Shown: positions 20,185 through 31,314, counted from the first letter of the stretch. The stretch is 64,000 bases of DNA from Dromiciops gliroides (GCF_019393635.1 NC_057861.1:734898232-734962231); one strand, 5' to 3'. Program-made: numbers and translations. Notes: generated from the sequence alone by a model not told the origin.

Positions 20185-20185
<1 letters not shown>

Positions 20186-21572
20186 TCCCCTCATGTCATC
20201 TCAACCAGGTCCCCAGCTGACATGTGTACCATGGACACATTTATATGGTGATTCCTGACTGTCTCAGAAACTAAGTGCTTTTGTTCCTGTCTGGCAGCTC
20301 TCTTGTCTTTGTTTCATGGTACTGAGTATAACCTAAACAGCTCAGGAGCACTTAACTTCTGTATATGAGAAACAAGGGGAGGAGACCTTATAAATATGTA
20401 ATTGATAGGCATAGCCATCCATCAATGTTGGACAGGAATTAGCCAGAGCCATCATAAATAGCTGCATACTGGGCTGGCTTTGTGTCCCTGACACAAAAGC
20501 AGACCCAGGCTAATAAGGTGGGGAGACCTTAGTTGGGAAATAAAAATAAAAGCTCCAGCCAGTTGTGTTTTTCACATCCAATAAAAAAGGACTCCTGATG
20601 CCTTCAGTGCCCCATCCCCCTGACCTTTCCCTTTAAGGAAGGGTGGGGGAAGTGAGCAGATTCATTTCTCTTTACCTTAAGCATTCAAGCTTCATATCAT
20701 CCTCATGGATTTTATTTGGGGAGTGGGAGACAGCTCAAACAAACCCCCAAAAGTAAGCCAAGTTACTAGATATGAGGTGCTCAGAGATCCAGTCTGATTT
20801 TGGTCTCTTTTAACTCAGCTGTTTGGAAAGATAAGCCAGATGAAACCAGGCAATGTTTTCTGAAGAGGGGAAAATGTGTTTCATTTACAATCCACGCTGT
20901 TTAATGCTTACCTTTCAAAAGAAACCATTCTCTCATCCCAGTTTGTCTTCAGTGGCATGGAAATTCTCCCTACCTGTGACTCCTCCTCCCTACCTCTTCA
21001 CAAAAAAGCTTAGTCTGGGGCCAGATGAAGCAACTGTGCTCATGACATCTACTCCTTCACTTTGTAAAGGAGACCCACCTCCAACTGCATGTGGAAATGC
21101 TTTCATGGGCTATTTTGAGGCTTAAGGGACAAAAGTTTTCCCCATAGGATCAGAGGCATCATAAGATCAGCCCCGCCTCCTCCCCCCCCCCCCAGGAACC
21201 TCGAAGGTCATGTAGCTTTCTTTTCTGGCCTTTCACCTGGGGTTGAAAATAATTGCCTAATCATGTCAATCTTCCCATGCAGCATCCAGACAGATGCGAG
21301 TGAAAGAGACATGGTTGTGTATCAATAACAGGGGTAAGATCATGGCCCCACACATAGGCACAGCATGCCTATTCAATAGGACTTGAGTAGAGGGAGGGGT
21401 TGAGTAGGAACACTTTCTTGTATTTCTAATTATCTCCTCAGTACAATCCCTCCTTAAGGTGAACGTGCTGAAGATACTGGGAGATAGATTTCTGGGAGGT
21501 GATAAAATAAGCCACTCTCTGCCACTACTATGTCAATAATAGCAATCAAATAATTACTTGTGATCATTTATT
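20185..21572. other. repeat-poor intronic DNA
   Basis: About 1.4 kb with no SINE or LINE except a C-run at 21,181-21,195. 20,380-20,640 has well-formed unique sequence with several AATAAA/ATAAAT motifs. No exon recognised. Confidence 0.4.
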
Positions 21573-21750
21573 AAGAACTGGTTTATCGGGCGGCTAGGTG
21601 GCGCAGTGGATAAAGCACCGGCCCTGGATTCAGGAGTACCTGAGTTCAAATCCGGCCACAGACACTTGACACTTACTAGCTGTGTGACCCTGGGCAAGTC
21701 ACTTAACCCCCATTGCCCCGCAAAAAAAAAAAAAAAAGAACTGGTTTATC
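21573..21750 (+). mobile_element. WSINE1-like SINE with 15-bp TSD
   Basis: Body 21588-21735 with A15 tail. Perfect TSD aagaactggtttatc. Close to consensus (GGCGGCTAGGTGGCGCAGTGG), so relatively young. Confidence 0.95.
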
Positions 21751-22109
21751 AGAACGGCTGGCAGAGAAGAGGGAATGGGACCAGGACTGAATGGTGATGG
21801 GCATAGGGGAGGAAGTCAAGGGGAGAGGTGCCAAACATGGTCGTGCAGGTCCCCAATATTCCTGAGTATTGCTTGAACCCAATTCAAATGTAACTGGGAA
21901 ATAGCTGGCAAAACTAATCAAAATAAAATAAAGCACAGATAATGTTAAATTTCCAAGTCAATATGGGCCTGTAGGGATCCTTATGTATGGACTATTGCTC
22001 TCTATTTCTATTTGAGTTTGATACCACTGATCATGAGACTCTACTTGGAGGGCAAGGGAAGATGGGAAGCTAGGGCCAGAGGGAATATGAGAGTATTGGA
22101 TGGCTTAAG

Positions 22110-22420
22110 AATACTGGTGCAGTTAGGATAGAGCACCAGACCTAGAGTCTGGAAGACCTAGGTTCAAATCTGGCCTCAGACACACTAGCTGTGTGACCCT
22201 AGGCAGGTCATTTAACCTCTGACTGCCTCAGTTTTTTTATCCTCTGTAAAATGAGGATGATAATAGCACTTACAGCTGCCCCTTCCATGATACTGGCAGG
22301 CCCCCCCCTGCCCCCCACCATTGTCGTGAAGAACAAATGAGATAATACTTGTTAAGCTGCTTGGCCCAGTGCCTGGCATATGGTAAGTGCTGTATGAATG
22401 TCAGCTATTGTGATAATGAT
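22110..22420 (+). repeat. MIR-type SINE, long copy
   Basis: GTGCAGTTAGGATAGAGCACC, GTTCAAATCTGGCC, CTAGGCAGGTCATTTAACC, AAATGAGGATGATAATAGCAC, then GTGCCTGGCATATGGTAAGTGC. Contains a C-rich insertion at 22,280-22,322. Confidence 0.85.
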
Positions 22421-22465
22421 GATGATGCTGGTAGTGGTGGTGGTGATGATGGTGATGAGAAGACA
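22412..22465. repeat. (GAT/GGT)n simple repeat
   Basis: Degenerate GATGAT and GGTGGT triplets grown from the MIR 3' tail. Confidence 0.8.
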
Positions 22466-22519
22466 TTGAAAGCAAATTCTATTTCACCTTTTTACCTGAA
22501 ACTTCCTTTGAAAAGTGAT

Positions 22520-22710
22520 GCCTTCAGACACTTACTAGCCACATGACCTTGGGTAAGTCACTTAACCTCTGTTTACCTCAGTCTCCTCTTTTGCAAAATG
22601 GGGATAATAATAGCACTGATATCTAGGGTGGCTGCAAGAATTAAAAGAGATAATAATTGTAAGGCACTTAGAACAGTGACAGGAACATAGGAAGCACTAG
22701 ATAATTGTCA
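22520..22710 (+). repeat. MIR-type SINE
   Basis: CACTTACTAGCCACATGACCTTGG, TGCAAAATGGGGATAATAATAGC, ACTTAGAACAGTGACAGG. Confidence 0.82.
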
Positions 22711-24204
22711 GCATAGAACAGAATAGCATAGTATTTCCAATTTTGGTAATCCCATGTGAAGAATTATAGTCGAAGGATAGTATTGGACTCCAAATGACCT
22801 TTTTGCCCTGTGCTGTCAGAGACAGAGAGCCATCAGCACCATAGAGAACATCTGGGTGTCCCATTTTGCTCCTGTGTATCATCCGGTATAATCTATACCC
22901 ACAGTGGCTACCCCATCTCTACTTCTGTAGTCTTTCTTATGAGATCTTAGTTTATCTGACAAAGGTCCCTTTTTATCTGCTTAGCAGGAGCCCCACTGTG
23001 AGGTTTCCCTACAGCATTAAACAGGCAGCAAGGGAATTTTCATGAAGGGAGATTAAGGCATCTTTGTGGATTACATCCAAGATGAAATCATTTATAATTA
23101 AGCATGCACTTAATGCACCTTGGTGCAGAGGCAGCCTCAGACACAAGTGTTGGCTAATTTGTCTGCTTGCCTAAATCTGGTTTAAGGCACATGCCACCAT
23201 CTTTGCTGTGAAGGTGTCCAGGGATTTTTTTTTGTTGTTTCCTAGCAGCTTCCTGTAGCATTCCAGAGAAGATACCTGATAGGAGAGATGCCCCAGCCCC
23301 CTGGGCATCAGAGAGAAGTTAGCTGTATTTAAATGAAGATACAAGTGCCATATTTTAAGTAGTGTGGATCAAACCAAAGGGGAAACCCATAGATTCAAAA
23401 TAGTAGACAAAATCTGTGAATCCCTAGACCTTTCAGGGATACCTTTCATGTTGTCATTTTGCTGATGAGTGCACATTTTTACTTTGGTCTTAAAAGCTGA
23501 GCTTTTTTAGAACATATCACCATTTTTTTTAATCACTCAAAGCTGAAGGAATGCAATTGCTGCTGGCAGCTTCATAGGGAAGTTATAATTATTCAGGGAT
23601 GTTTGTTTGCCCCTTAATTGCATTTGCAGGCAGGGGAGTTGGGCTGTGTTTCAGTCGCTGCCCAAGCTGGGTTTTTTCTCTTATTTTTCCTGGGTCAGCC
23701 AAGATTGCTACAGTGTTGACTGACTCAAAAGGCATCTTTCCTGAGTCTCCCTAGCAATTGTGTGGATTGATGGCTGAGATTGGAAACTGGGCAAGGCTGT
23801 CTCCGTTTCCTTGAGTCGATTGCAGCTTGGCTAAGAAATGGGTTCCCACCGATTAGTTTGATTTGGGAATGAAGTCGCTCATTGTCAAACAGCCAATGTG
23901 CCCCAGAGAAGGAAAAACAGGGAGATGTGTAGACTGGCGAAAGTGGAAATTGATTTATGCCTAGAGTTTCTAGAAAGCCATTTAGTAGCAAAGGAAGTTT
24001 CTGGGGTTTGCTCAGCTCAAGCTAATTTGTGTGTTGATAAAAACAAATAGACTGGTTAATTTTCCTTCTCCCCTTTGTGCCTCATCTTCTTCTCCCTCCA
24101 ATTCTACTCTTAAATGATAACTTTTTGTTTAAATGTATAACTTTCTTTGAAATGAGACTTTGGAAAACTAGACTTTCATAGCTTCGAACCAGTAAGTTTT
24201 CTTA
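22711..24204. other. 1.5 kb repeat-free intronic block
   Basis: No SINE, LINE or DNA transposon recognised. TAAT/ATTA cores (TAATTAAGC at 23,095; TTATAATTATTC at 23,583; TTAATTGCATTTGCAG at 23,615) cluster at 23,040-23,640. Candidate regulatory DNA, see findings. Confidence 0.45.
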
Positions 24205-24455
24205 GGCTGGACTTTCTTCATCTGTAAAATAGTGAGAAGATAGGGGACAACTGGGTGGCACAGTGGGTAAAGGACCTGCCCTAGATTCAGGAGGACCTGG
24301 TTTCAAATCCAGCCTCAGACACTTGACACTTAATAGTTGTGTGACCCTGGGCAAGTCACTTAACCCCCATTGCCCTGCCCCCCCCAAATGGTGAGAAGAT
24401 AGAGGTGGTCTCTGAGTTCCTTGCCAGTTCTAAATCTATGATCCTGTGTCTCAGA
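24205..24455 (+). repeat. MIR-type SINE 3' part split by SINE
   Basis: ACTTTCTTCATCTGTAAAAT before the insert, then AGGTGGTCTCTGAGTTCC and TCTAAATCTATGATCCTGTG after it. Confidence 0.78.
24227..24402 (+). mobile_element. WSINE1-like SINE with 17-bp TSD
   Basis: Body 24244-24385. TSD aaatagtgagaagatag (24227-24243) and aaatggtgagaagatag (24386-24402). Ends in a C-run with almost no A tail. Confidence 0.93.
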
Positions 24456-24813
24456 GGCAGGATTTGTACCCAGGTCCACTCCACCATGTGCTCACAATAA
24501 AAATCTGTGGGCTTCTCAATTTATCAAGTTTCTCAGTAAGCTTGCTCTTGACACACAATGGAGCCTGGTTAGCCCCAGTTAAAATGAAATCTGGTTTAAA
24601 GGAATAGTCTACAAAATTGCTGACATGATATTTGAACTTTCAAATGAATGAAGATCATAAAAAGGAATAATGAGAGAGAAGCGCCAGTGATGAATTTGCT
24701 TGAAATTCCATAAAAGATCAACATGAGATGCCCCATCCCTAATTGCTTTGCATCTGTCTGAAAGAGGGTGGTATTAGGGTTAGTTACAGGAAAATCCTAT
24801 GGAGACTCGAACC

Positions 24814-25727
24814 TTAGAGATATTCTCTTTTTTCATTTTTTTTAATAAAGTATTTTATTTTTTTCCTGTTACATGTAAAGATAGTTCTCAACTTTTGTTT
24901 ATACAGGCTTTCCAATTTCAGATTTTTCTCCCTCCCTCCCCTCCCTCCCCCCTCCCCTAGACAGCAGGTAATCTGATATAGGTTATATATATATATATAT
25001 ACACATACACATACATATATATATGTATATATGTATATCTATGTATATATATATATCTATATATATATGTATATATGTATACACACATAATAACAGTAAT
25101 CCTATTTCTGCATTAGTCATGTTATAAGAGAAGAGTCAGAGCAATGATGAAAAACCTCAAAATAGAAAAAAAACAACAGCACCAAAAACAAAAGAAAGAG
25201 TATGGTTCATTCATCATCTATACTCCACAGTTCTTTTTTTTTTTTTCTTGGATTTGGAGAACTTCTTCTATCATGAATTGCCTGGAACTCCTCTGTACCA
25301 TTGCATTGGTGAGAAGAATATAGTCCATCACAGTAGGTCAGCACTCAATGTTGATGATACTGTGTACAGTGTTCTTCTGGTTCTGCTCATCTCACTCATC
25401 ATCAGCCCACGAAAGATCCTCCAGGTTTCTCTGAACTCCTCCTGCTCATCGTTTCATACAGAACAATAGTATTCCATTGTATTCATATACCACAACATGT
25501 CCAGCCATTCCCCAATTGATGGGCATCCCCTCAACTTCCAATTCCTTGCCACCACATAAAGAGCAGCTATAAATATTTTTGTACATGTGGGTTCCTTTCC
25601 CCTTTCCATGATTTCTTTGGGAAAAAAGACCCAAAAGTGGTATTGCTGGGTCAAAGGGTATGGAAAGCTTCATCAACCTTTGGGCATAATTCTTTCCAGA
25701 ATGGTTGGATCAGTTAGAGATATTCTC
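24814..25727 (-). mobile_element. 5'-truncated L1 insertion with 14-bp TSD
   Basis: Body 24828-25713 between perfect copies of ttagagatattctc. Read on the minus strand, it starts inside the 3' end of L1 ORF2. The peptide (about 25,446-25,676) contains FDPAIPLLG, TCTKIFIAAL, VVARNWKLRG, PSIGEW and MEYYC, matching the conserved L1 ORF2 C-terminus, although frameshifts break it. The 3' UTR, a G-rich polypurine block and an A tail (24,828-24,850) follow. An internal TA/CA expansion lies at 24,982-25,086. 5' truncation is the usual outcome of target-primed reverse transcription. It has no coding function. Confidence 0.93.
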
Positions 25728-25829
25728 AATAGTCTAAGCTATTCATTTTAGCCAGGAGGAATCCTGGACTCAGAAGTTGTGACTCACCCAAGAATATGCA
25801 ACAAAAACACACATGTGTAGAGATGGGAA

Positions 25830-26705
25830 GGTCTGGCAAAGTACTTTATGACCACTGTCTCCCATGATAATCCTTGGAGACAGGCTTAACCTATCTTATT
25901 ATACCCATTTTACTGATGAGGGTCTAGAGATGAGCTGTCTTGCCCAGGAACACATAGGTAGTGTCAGAGTCAAGTCTTTTTTTTTTTAAATAAAAGTATT
26001 TTATTATTTTCCAGTTACATGTAAAAATAGTTTTCAACATTTGTTTATAAAAGATTTCCAATTTCAAATTTTTCTCCCTCCCCCCCAGAAGCTGGTAATC
26101 TGATATAGGTTATATATACATTATAACATTAAACATATTTCTGCATTAGTCATGTTATGAGAGAAGAATCAGAGCAAAAAGGAAAAACCCTCAAAACAGA
26201 AAACCAACTGCACCCAAAACAAAAGAAATAGTATGGTCCAATCAGCATCCATATTCCACAGTTCCTTTTTTTTTCTGGATTTGGAGAGCCTTTTCCATCA
26301 TGAATCCTTTGAACCTTTCTTGTACCATTGGATTGGTGAGAAGAATCTAGTCTATCACAGTTGATCAACTCATAATGTTGATGATACTGTGTATAATGTT
26401 CTTCTGGTTCTGCTCATCTCACTCATCATCAGTTCATGCAAGTCCTTCCAGGTTTCTCTGAACTCCTCCTACTCATTGTTTCTTACAGCACAATAGAATT
26501 CCATTACATTCATATACCACAACTTGTTCAGCCATTCCCCAATTGATAGACATCTCCTCAATTTCCAATTCCTTGCCACCACAAAAAGAGCAGCTATAAA
26601 TATTTTTGTACATGTGGGTCCTTTTCCCTTTTCAGAGTCAAGTCTTAAAGACGTCTCTCTTGAATCTAAGCCCAGACCTCTTTCTACCCAACTAAGTAGT
26701 ATATA
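25830..26705 (-). repeat. MIR-type SINE split by L1
   Basis: 25,830-25,963 (CCATTTTACTGATGAGGGTC, GTCTTGCCCAGGAACACATAG) and 26,647-26,705 (TAAGCCCAGACCTCTTTC). The L1 insertion below interrupts it. Confidence 0.7.
25964..26646 (-). mobile_element. second 5'-truncated L1 insertion with 15-bp TSD
   Basis: Body 25979-26631 between perfect copies of tcagagtcaagtctt. Same family and 3' UTR as the 24,814 copy but truncated further 5' (the coding remnant begins near KGPTCTKIFIAAL). Its internal sequence differs from the first copy, so this is an independent insertion, not a duplication. Confidence 0.94.
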
Positions 26706-26755
26706 CAAGATTGGTGCCTTGTGAAAATGTTATAAAGTTTTGGGAAAAATGGAAA

Positions 26756-26950
26756 AATATTTTACTGATTTCTGTTTTTGTTTCTGTTTGTTTGTTTTTG
26801 GTGAGGCAATTGGGGTTAAGTGACTTGCCCAGGGTCACACAGCTAGTAAGTGTTAAGTGTCTGAGGCCGGATTTGAACTCAGGTCCTCTTGAATCCAGGG
26901 CCAGTGCTCTATCCACTGTGCTACCTAGCTGCCCCAATATTTTACTGATT
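26756..26950 (-). mobile_element. WSINE1-like SINE with 15-bp TSD
   Basis: Body 26771-26935 between perfect aatattttactgatt repeats. Tail is (TTTG)n-like. Confidence 0.95.
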
Positions 26951-27319
26951 AACAAAAAATGACTTTCACTTCCACGATCCCCATCAGAAAAAGAAAACCT
27001 TGGTAACACTTATGCATGGTGTGAAGCATGCTTCATCATGAGTCCTTGGGAATTGGTTGGCCATTGCACTGATCAGAAGAGTAAAAGTTCTTAATTAGCC
27101 ATAATCTATTTACCAGAGGCCCTCAGGTAGCTGGAAAAGAGACAAATCGCTAGGAAATAAACTACAACAGAAACTGATTTAGAAAAAAACAACTTTCATT
27201 CTATGTGCTGTTCATTCTATACATTCAGCCTAAATTCCTCCGATGTGATACAGTGAACATGGATTGTCTAATGTATTCAGATCATGGTGTTAGATGCACT
27301 TGAGTCATAAAATAAAATG
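26951..27319. other. unassigned DNA
   Basis: About 370 bases with no recognised repeat or exon. Confidence 0.35.
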
Positions 27320-27569
27320 CCGCTTTTCTTGTTAAGGACCTTACAGAGTAGAAGTCAGCCGCACAGCCCAATACAAGGTTATGGAATGAGTGCATCAGTG
27401 TTAGAAAACATTGTTATATGAGGTCTGGAAAGGAGGGAGGGTGATACCAGCCTAAGAGTGGGTAAGGGATGCATTCAGAAAAACTTCCCTGAAGAGGTCA
27501 TATAAATAAAGTTAGGAATTCAAAAGAGAGAAGGGAAGGCAGGGTGAGGGTAGGAATCATTAGGTCAGA

Positions 27570-27725
27570 GATATAAACCTAGAAGGGACCTTAGAGGTCA
27601 TCGGGATCAATTTCCTTATTTTACAGATAAGGAAGCTTGCCTAGGATCATAAAGTTAGTAAGTATTTGAGGAGGAATTTGAATCTCCCTGACTGTAAGTC
27701 TGATATTTATTACACAAGGCTGCCT
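27570..27725 (-). repeat. MIR-type SINE in L2
   Basis: CCTAGAAGGGACCTTAGAGGTC, TTTACAGATAAGGAAGCTTGCC, ATAAAGTTAGTAAGTATTTGAGG. Confidence 0.75.
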
Positions 27726-28003
27726 CATGGTGGTTGGTTGGTTGAGTTGTTTTTTTCAGCCATGTCTGACTTCATGACCCCATTTGGATTTTTCTTGGCA
27801 AAAATACTGGAGGGGTTCACCATTTCCTTCTCTAGCTCATTTTACAGATGAGGAAATTGAGGCAAATCGGGTAAGTGACTTGCCCAGGGTCATACAGTTA
27901 GTAAGTGTTTGAGGCCAGATTTGAATTCATGAATGTGAGTTTTCCCAATTCTGACCCCAGTGTTCTATCTACTTCATCACCTAGGTACCCCACCTCATGG
28001 TGG
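27723..28003 (-). mobile_element. MAR1-like SINE with 11-bp TSD
   Basis: Body 27734-27992 between cctcatggtgg repeats. Full length from CAGCCATGTCTGACTTCATGACC to CATCACCTAGGTACCCC. Confidence 0.9.
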
Positions 28004-28484
28004 GAGAGGATAATGTGAGCAAAAATACCAAGGTGGGCTAATGTGAGCATGTTTGGGATATGGAAACCATGTTTGCTTTGATTGGAACATAAACTGAAGT
28101 AATATGAGAAAAGGCTAGAAAGATGGAATATTATCAGATTGTAGAGGGCTCTGAACGCCAGACACAAGAGTCTGACCTTGACTCACTAGGCGATAGGGAA
28201 CCATTGCAGACTTTTGAGCAGGGGAGTAACATCATTAGTTTTTATGCAAAACAAAAATTAATCTTACAACTGGATGAGTTGGAAGAGGGAGAGAGTAGGA
28301 GTAAAAAGGACTATTGGAAGAGTTCAGGAAGATTGTAATGAGGGTTTTTGCTCTGATGTTGCCAAAGGAAATGGAAAGAAGGGAGGGACAGATGTGAGAT
28401 GCTGCAGAGGTAAAACCCACAGAATCGAAGTGTCCCAGGAGAATGTAAACTTATGGTCAGGAACTGTTAGTTGTTTTCTTTCTT

Positions 28485-28790
28485 GCTTTTCTTCCTCCCT
28501 CCCTCTCTCCTTTCCTTTCCTCTCCTCTCCTCTCCTCCCTCTTCCTTCTTTCCTTGCTTCCTTCCTTCCTTGCTTCCTTCCTTCCTTCCTTCCTTCCTTC
28601 CTTCCTTCCTTCCTTCCTTCCTTCCTTCCTTCCTTCCTTCCTTCCTTCCTTGCTTCCTTGCTTCCTTCCTTCCTTCCTTCCTTCCTTCCTTCCTTCCTTC
28701 CTTCCTTCCTTCCTTCCTTCCTTCCTTCCTTGCTTCCTTCCTTCCTTCCTTTTTCCCTTCCTTCCTTCCTCCCTTCCTCCTTTGTTTCTT
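28485..28790. repeat. polypyrimidine tract with (CCTT)n core
   Basis: About 300 bases almost without purines on the + strand. The CCTT core runs from 28,550 to 28,752 with sparse CTTG variants. Long Phe/Leu/Pro/Ser frames across it are artefacts. Confidence 0.95.
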
Positions 28791-28795
28791 TCTTT

Positions 28796-28950
28796 TATCT
28801 TAGTTCTGTCACTTGTTAACTATGTGACCTTGGGCAAAGATATATCTCTAGGTCTCAATTTTGACACCATAATATATATGGGTATGTGTGGAATAGAGGA
28901 TAACCTCACGGGTCCCTTCCAATTCTTAATTTATAATATAATCCCACACT
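28796..28950 (+). repeat. MIR-type SINE
   Basis: CTGTCACTTGTTAACTATGTGACCTTGGGC, then GGTCCCTTCCAATTCTTAA. Confidence 0.75.
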
Positions 28951-29079
28951 GTCTATAATTCAGACCATTGTGGATTTCTGCCCAAAACCAGGACCTGGAG
29001 ACATTTCAAGATCCCTAGTCATTAGATAAGCACTGTTTAAAATTCCTCTGGGTCCTACAGTTAAAACAGACTTTCTGAG

Positions 29080-29305
29080 CACATCTCAGATGCCACCTCC
29101 TGAAGGAGGCTCTTCTTCATATATGACATTCTATAAATATAGGATTTGTATATTCCTGTATATATGTACGTATGTATGTTATTCCCGCCCCCCCCTAGAT
29201 AGAATGTAAGCTTTTTTCAGGAGAGGAACTATTTTCTTTTTCGTTTTTTGCATGCTCAGAACCTAGCACAGTGCTGGGCTTTTAATAATCTGCAAAATTT
29301 AATTG
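29080..29305 (+). repeat. L2 3' end
   Basis: CAGATGCCACCTCCTGAAGG, AGATAGAATGTAAGC, AGAACCTAGCACAGTGCTGGGC. Confidence 0.75.
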
Positions 29306-29307
29306 AA

Positions 29308-29475
29308 CTTTGGAGGTCTCATTCAACCCTCTTTCAATTTACAGACAAGGAAACTGAGGCCCAGTGGGGAGAAGCAACTTGCCCATGAGACAGCGAAAAT
29401 AGTGGCAAAATCAGGACTAGGGACGTTGGTCTCTAGAACCTCGATGACAAGGCCTTTTATTATACCATTTATTAA
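29308..29475 (-). repeat. MIR-type SINE
   Basis: ACAGACAAGGAAACTGAGGCCC, AACTTGCCCATGAGACAGC, GGGACGTTGGTCTC. Confidence 0.78.
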
Positions 29476-30679
29476 GGCTAGGGAATGTATACATCTATTT
29501 TTAGAAACAGTTGCCTGAGGGTTGGAGATGTAAACTGTTTCTGGTTATCTCTGAGTTTACCAGGGATTTCTATTCTCTTGAAGATGCTATTCCCTGAGGA
29601 CTATGGTTAATTAAGATGTTAAGATGGGGGATGAAGTTGTCAAAGGCAGAGGGGAATGACCTCCCCAGTTGACCTGGAAGAAGGAGAGCTAGCAGCACAC
29701 TCAGCCATGTCCAGTCCCACTCACAGAAGGTCCTTATACAATTTTAAGACAGGAAGGTACCATTTAGTGTTTGGCTCCAGCACTCTTGGCCCTGCTGGTC
29801 CCAAAACAAGCACATTCTTCCCCAAGTGTAGCAAAGAACCCATTCTTCTCCTGACAACTGGGATTTGTGTGGTGCCCAGGGCGAGCTGTGAATAAAACGT
29901 AAAAAACAACCTTGATGCGAGTTGGTTGGGGGTTGAGAGTGGGGGGAGAGGGGTCTTAAAAACGAAAATCATATAAAAACAGTCGGGGCAGGGTTCTGTG
30001 TATTACTGTATGAAAGGTGGGTATTGTGCAAAGCAGCAAACTCAAGGACAATGGCGTTTCCAGCTCCATAAGCAACTTCTGGCTGTTTTCTAATCAGATC
30101 TGAGTTACATTAAAGGGTGCAGCCATTCCGCTTGTTAACAAGCATTGGCATTAAACAAAGTCGTCGGGGGAGTTGGGGGAATGAATGGCCATTAGAAGGG
30201 TCTTTTGCCTGAGGTTTCCAAGAAGAAAAGGACCACAAAGCTGGTGGTCTCAGGGAGGGAGTTTCCGGCTCCTTCTTAAGGTATTTTAGGTCTGATTTCT
30301 AAAACCTGAAAGTTGAGAAAGGTACACGGAAAAATGAGCAGGATTTCTGGCCCGAAAACTTGGAGCTCACACCTTGGTGTTTCAGCTGTGGCAACATGAC
30401 ATGATCTTTGTTGTCATTTGGAGGGTGGATGGGGGCCCATGTGGATATTTAAAGATGACTAATGAGGAGGTTACTGAGGTTCTGATGGGTGGTAATCTAT
30501 TTAGTGATGCAGAGACTCTGTTCACATTATGTGGACCAACAAAGATAGACAATTGAGGAATTAGGCTTGGGGGAGGGGGCTTATTAAAAAAATGCAGGAG
30601 TTTTCTTTTTTGAATGGAAACTAGGAACAAATTACTTTGAAAATAGCCAAATCAAACTCAAAGCCAAATATAATTTTAC
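29476..30679. other. 1.2 kb repeat-free intronic block
   Basis: No recognised family. 29,980-30,260 contains GTTAACAAGC, AATCAGATCTGAG and ATTAAAC motifs in otherwise ordinary sequence. Candidate conserved element, see findings. Confidence 0.45.
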
Positions 30680-30814
30680 AGAACTGCAGAAATTGAGAGT
30701 TGGTAAGGACCCCAATAGCCGCGTAAGTCTAGGGACTCTGAACATGGGGTCCATAGACGGGAATCCATGAATAGATATCTGAGAGGCAATGAACATGGAG
30801 GGGGAAGTTGATGT

Positions 30815-31019
30815 CTTTATTTTTACTTTTTAAACATTTAAAAATTTTACTTTTACTATTATTATTATTAGTGAGGCAATTGGGGTTGTGACTTGCCCAG
30901 GATCACACAGCTAGTAAGTGTTAAGTGTCTGAGGCTAGATTTGAACTCAGGTCCTCCTGAATCCAGGGCTGGTGCTCTATCCACTGCACCACCTAGCTGC
31001 CCCAACCTTTATTTTTACT
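30815..31019 (-). mobile_element. WSINE1-like SINE in hAT relic
   Basis: Body 30828-31006 with a degenerate T-rich tail of about 43 bases. TSD ctttatttttact at 30815-30827 and 31007-31019. Confidence 0.88.
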
Positions 31020-31132
31020 ATTTTTACTAACCTCTGGTTAAAATCTAGTATTTTCTTCACTTAAAACAAACAAATAAACCACAATTCTGAGGACCCCATT
31101 GGCTTGACCTTACTGCTAAGGAAATCCAGGAT

Positions 31133-31314
31133 GCAAAAAGGGCTAAGGGGACAGCTAGATGGTGCAGTAGATAGAGCACCGGCCCTGGAGTCAGGAGGGC
31201 CTGAGTTCAAATCTGGCCTCAGACACTTAACACTTACTAGCTGTGTGACCTTGGGCAAGTCACTTAACCCCCATTGCCTCACTAAAAAAAAAAAAAAAAG
31301 CAAAAAGGGCTAAG
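31133..31314 (+). mobile_element. WSINE1-like SINE in hAT relic, 15-bp TSD
   Basis: Body 31148-31299 between perfect gcaaaaagggctaag repeats. Opposite orientation to the 30,815 copy, so a separate event. Confidence 0.95.

Larger units (their letters stand above)
27320..28440 (-). repeat. L2 LINE, split by two SINEs
   Basis: Reverse L2 order is kept on both sides of the insertions: AAAAACTTCCCTGAAGAGG and AAGGGAAGGCAGGGTGAGG on the left; AGAGGGCTCTGAACGCCAG, AGGCGATAGGGAACCATTGCAG, GAGCAGGGGAGTAACATC on the right. Confidence 0.7.

Noticed and set aside
25446..25676. Reverse-transcriptase-related peptide (FDPAIPLLG...TCTKIFIAAL) as a possible gene
   Set aside because: Only the last part of L1 ORF2 with frameshifts, bounded by a TSD; a dead 5'-truncated insertion.
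26711..26962. Recurring peptide GLSDLPRVTQLVSVKCLRP in many places (e.g. 4,745; 13,078; 16,257; 26,711; 31,061)
   Set aside because: It is the antisense translation of the WSINE1-like SINE, repeated wherever that SINE lies, not a protein family.
28274..28958. Frames of up to 181 codons rich in Phe, Leu, Pro and Ser
   Set aside because: Produced by the (CCTT)n polypyrimidine tract; no unique sequence is conserved in them.
31104..31313. Recurring peptide DRAPALESGGPEFKSGLRHLTLTSCVTLGKS in pieces (31,104; 37,664; 54,354; 56,068; 63,061)
   Set aside because: Sense translation of the same SINE body.
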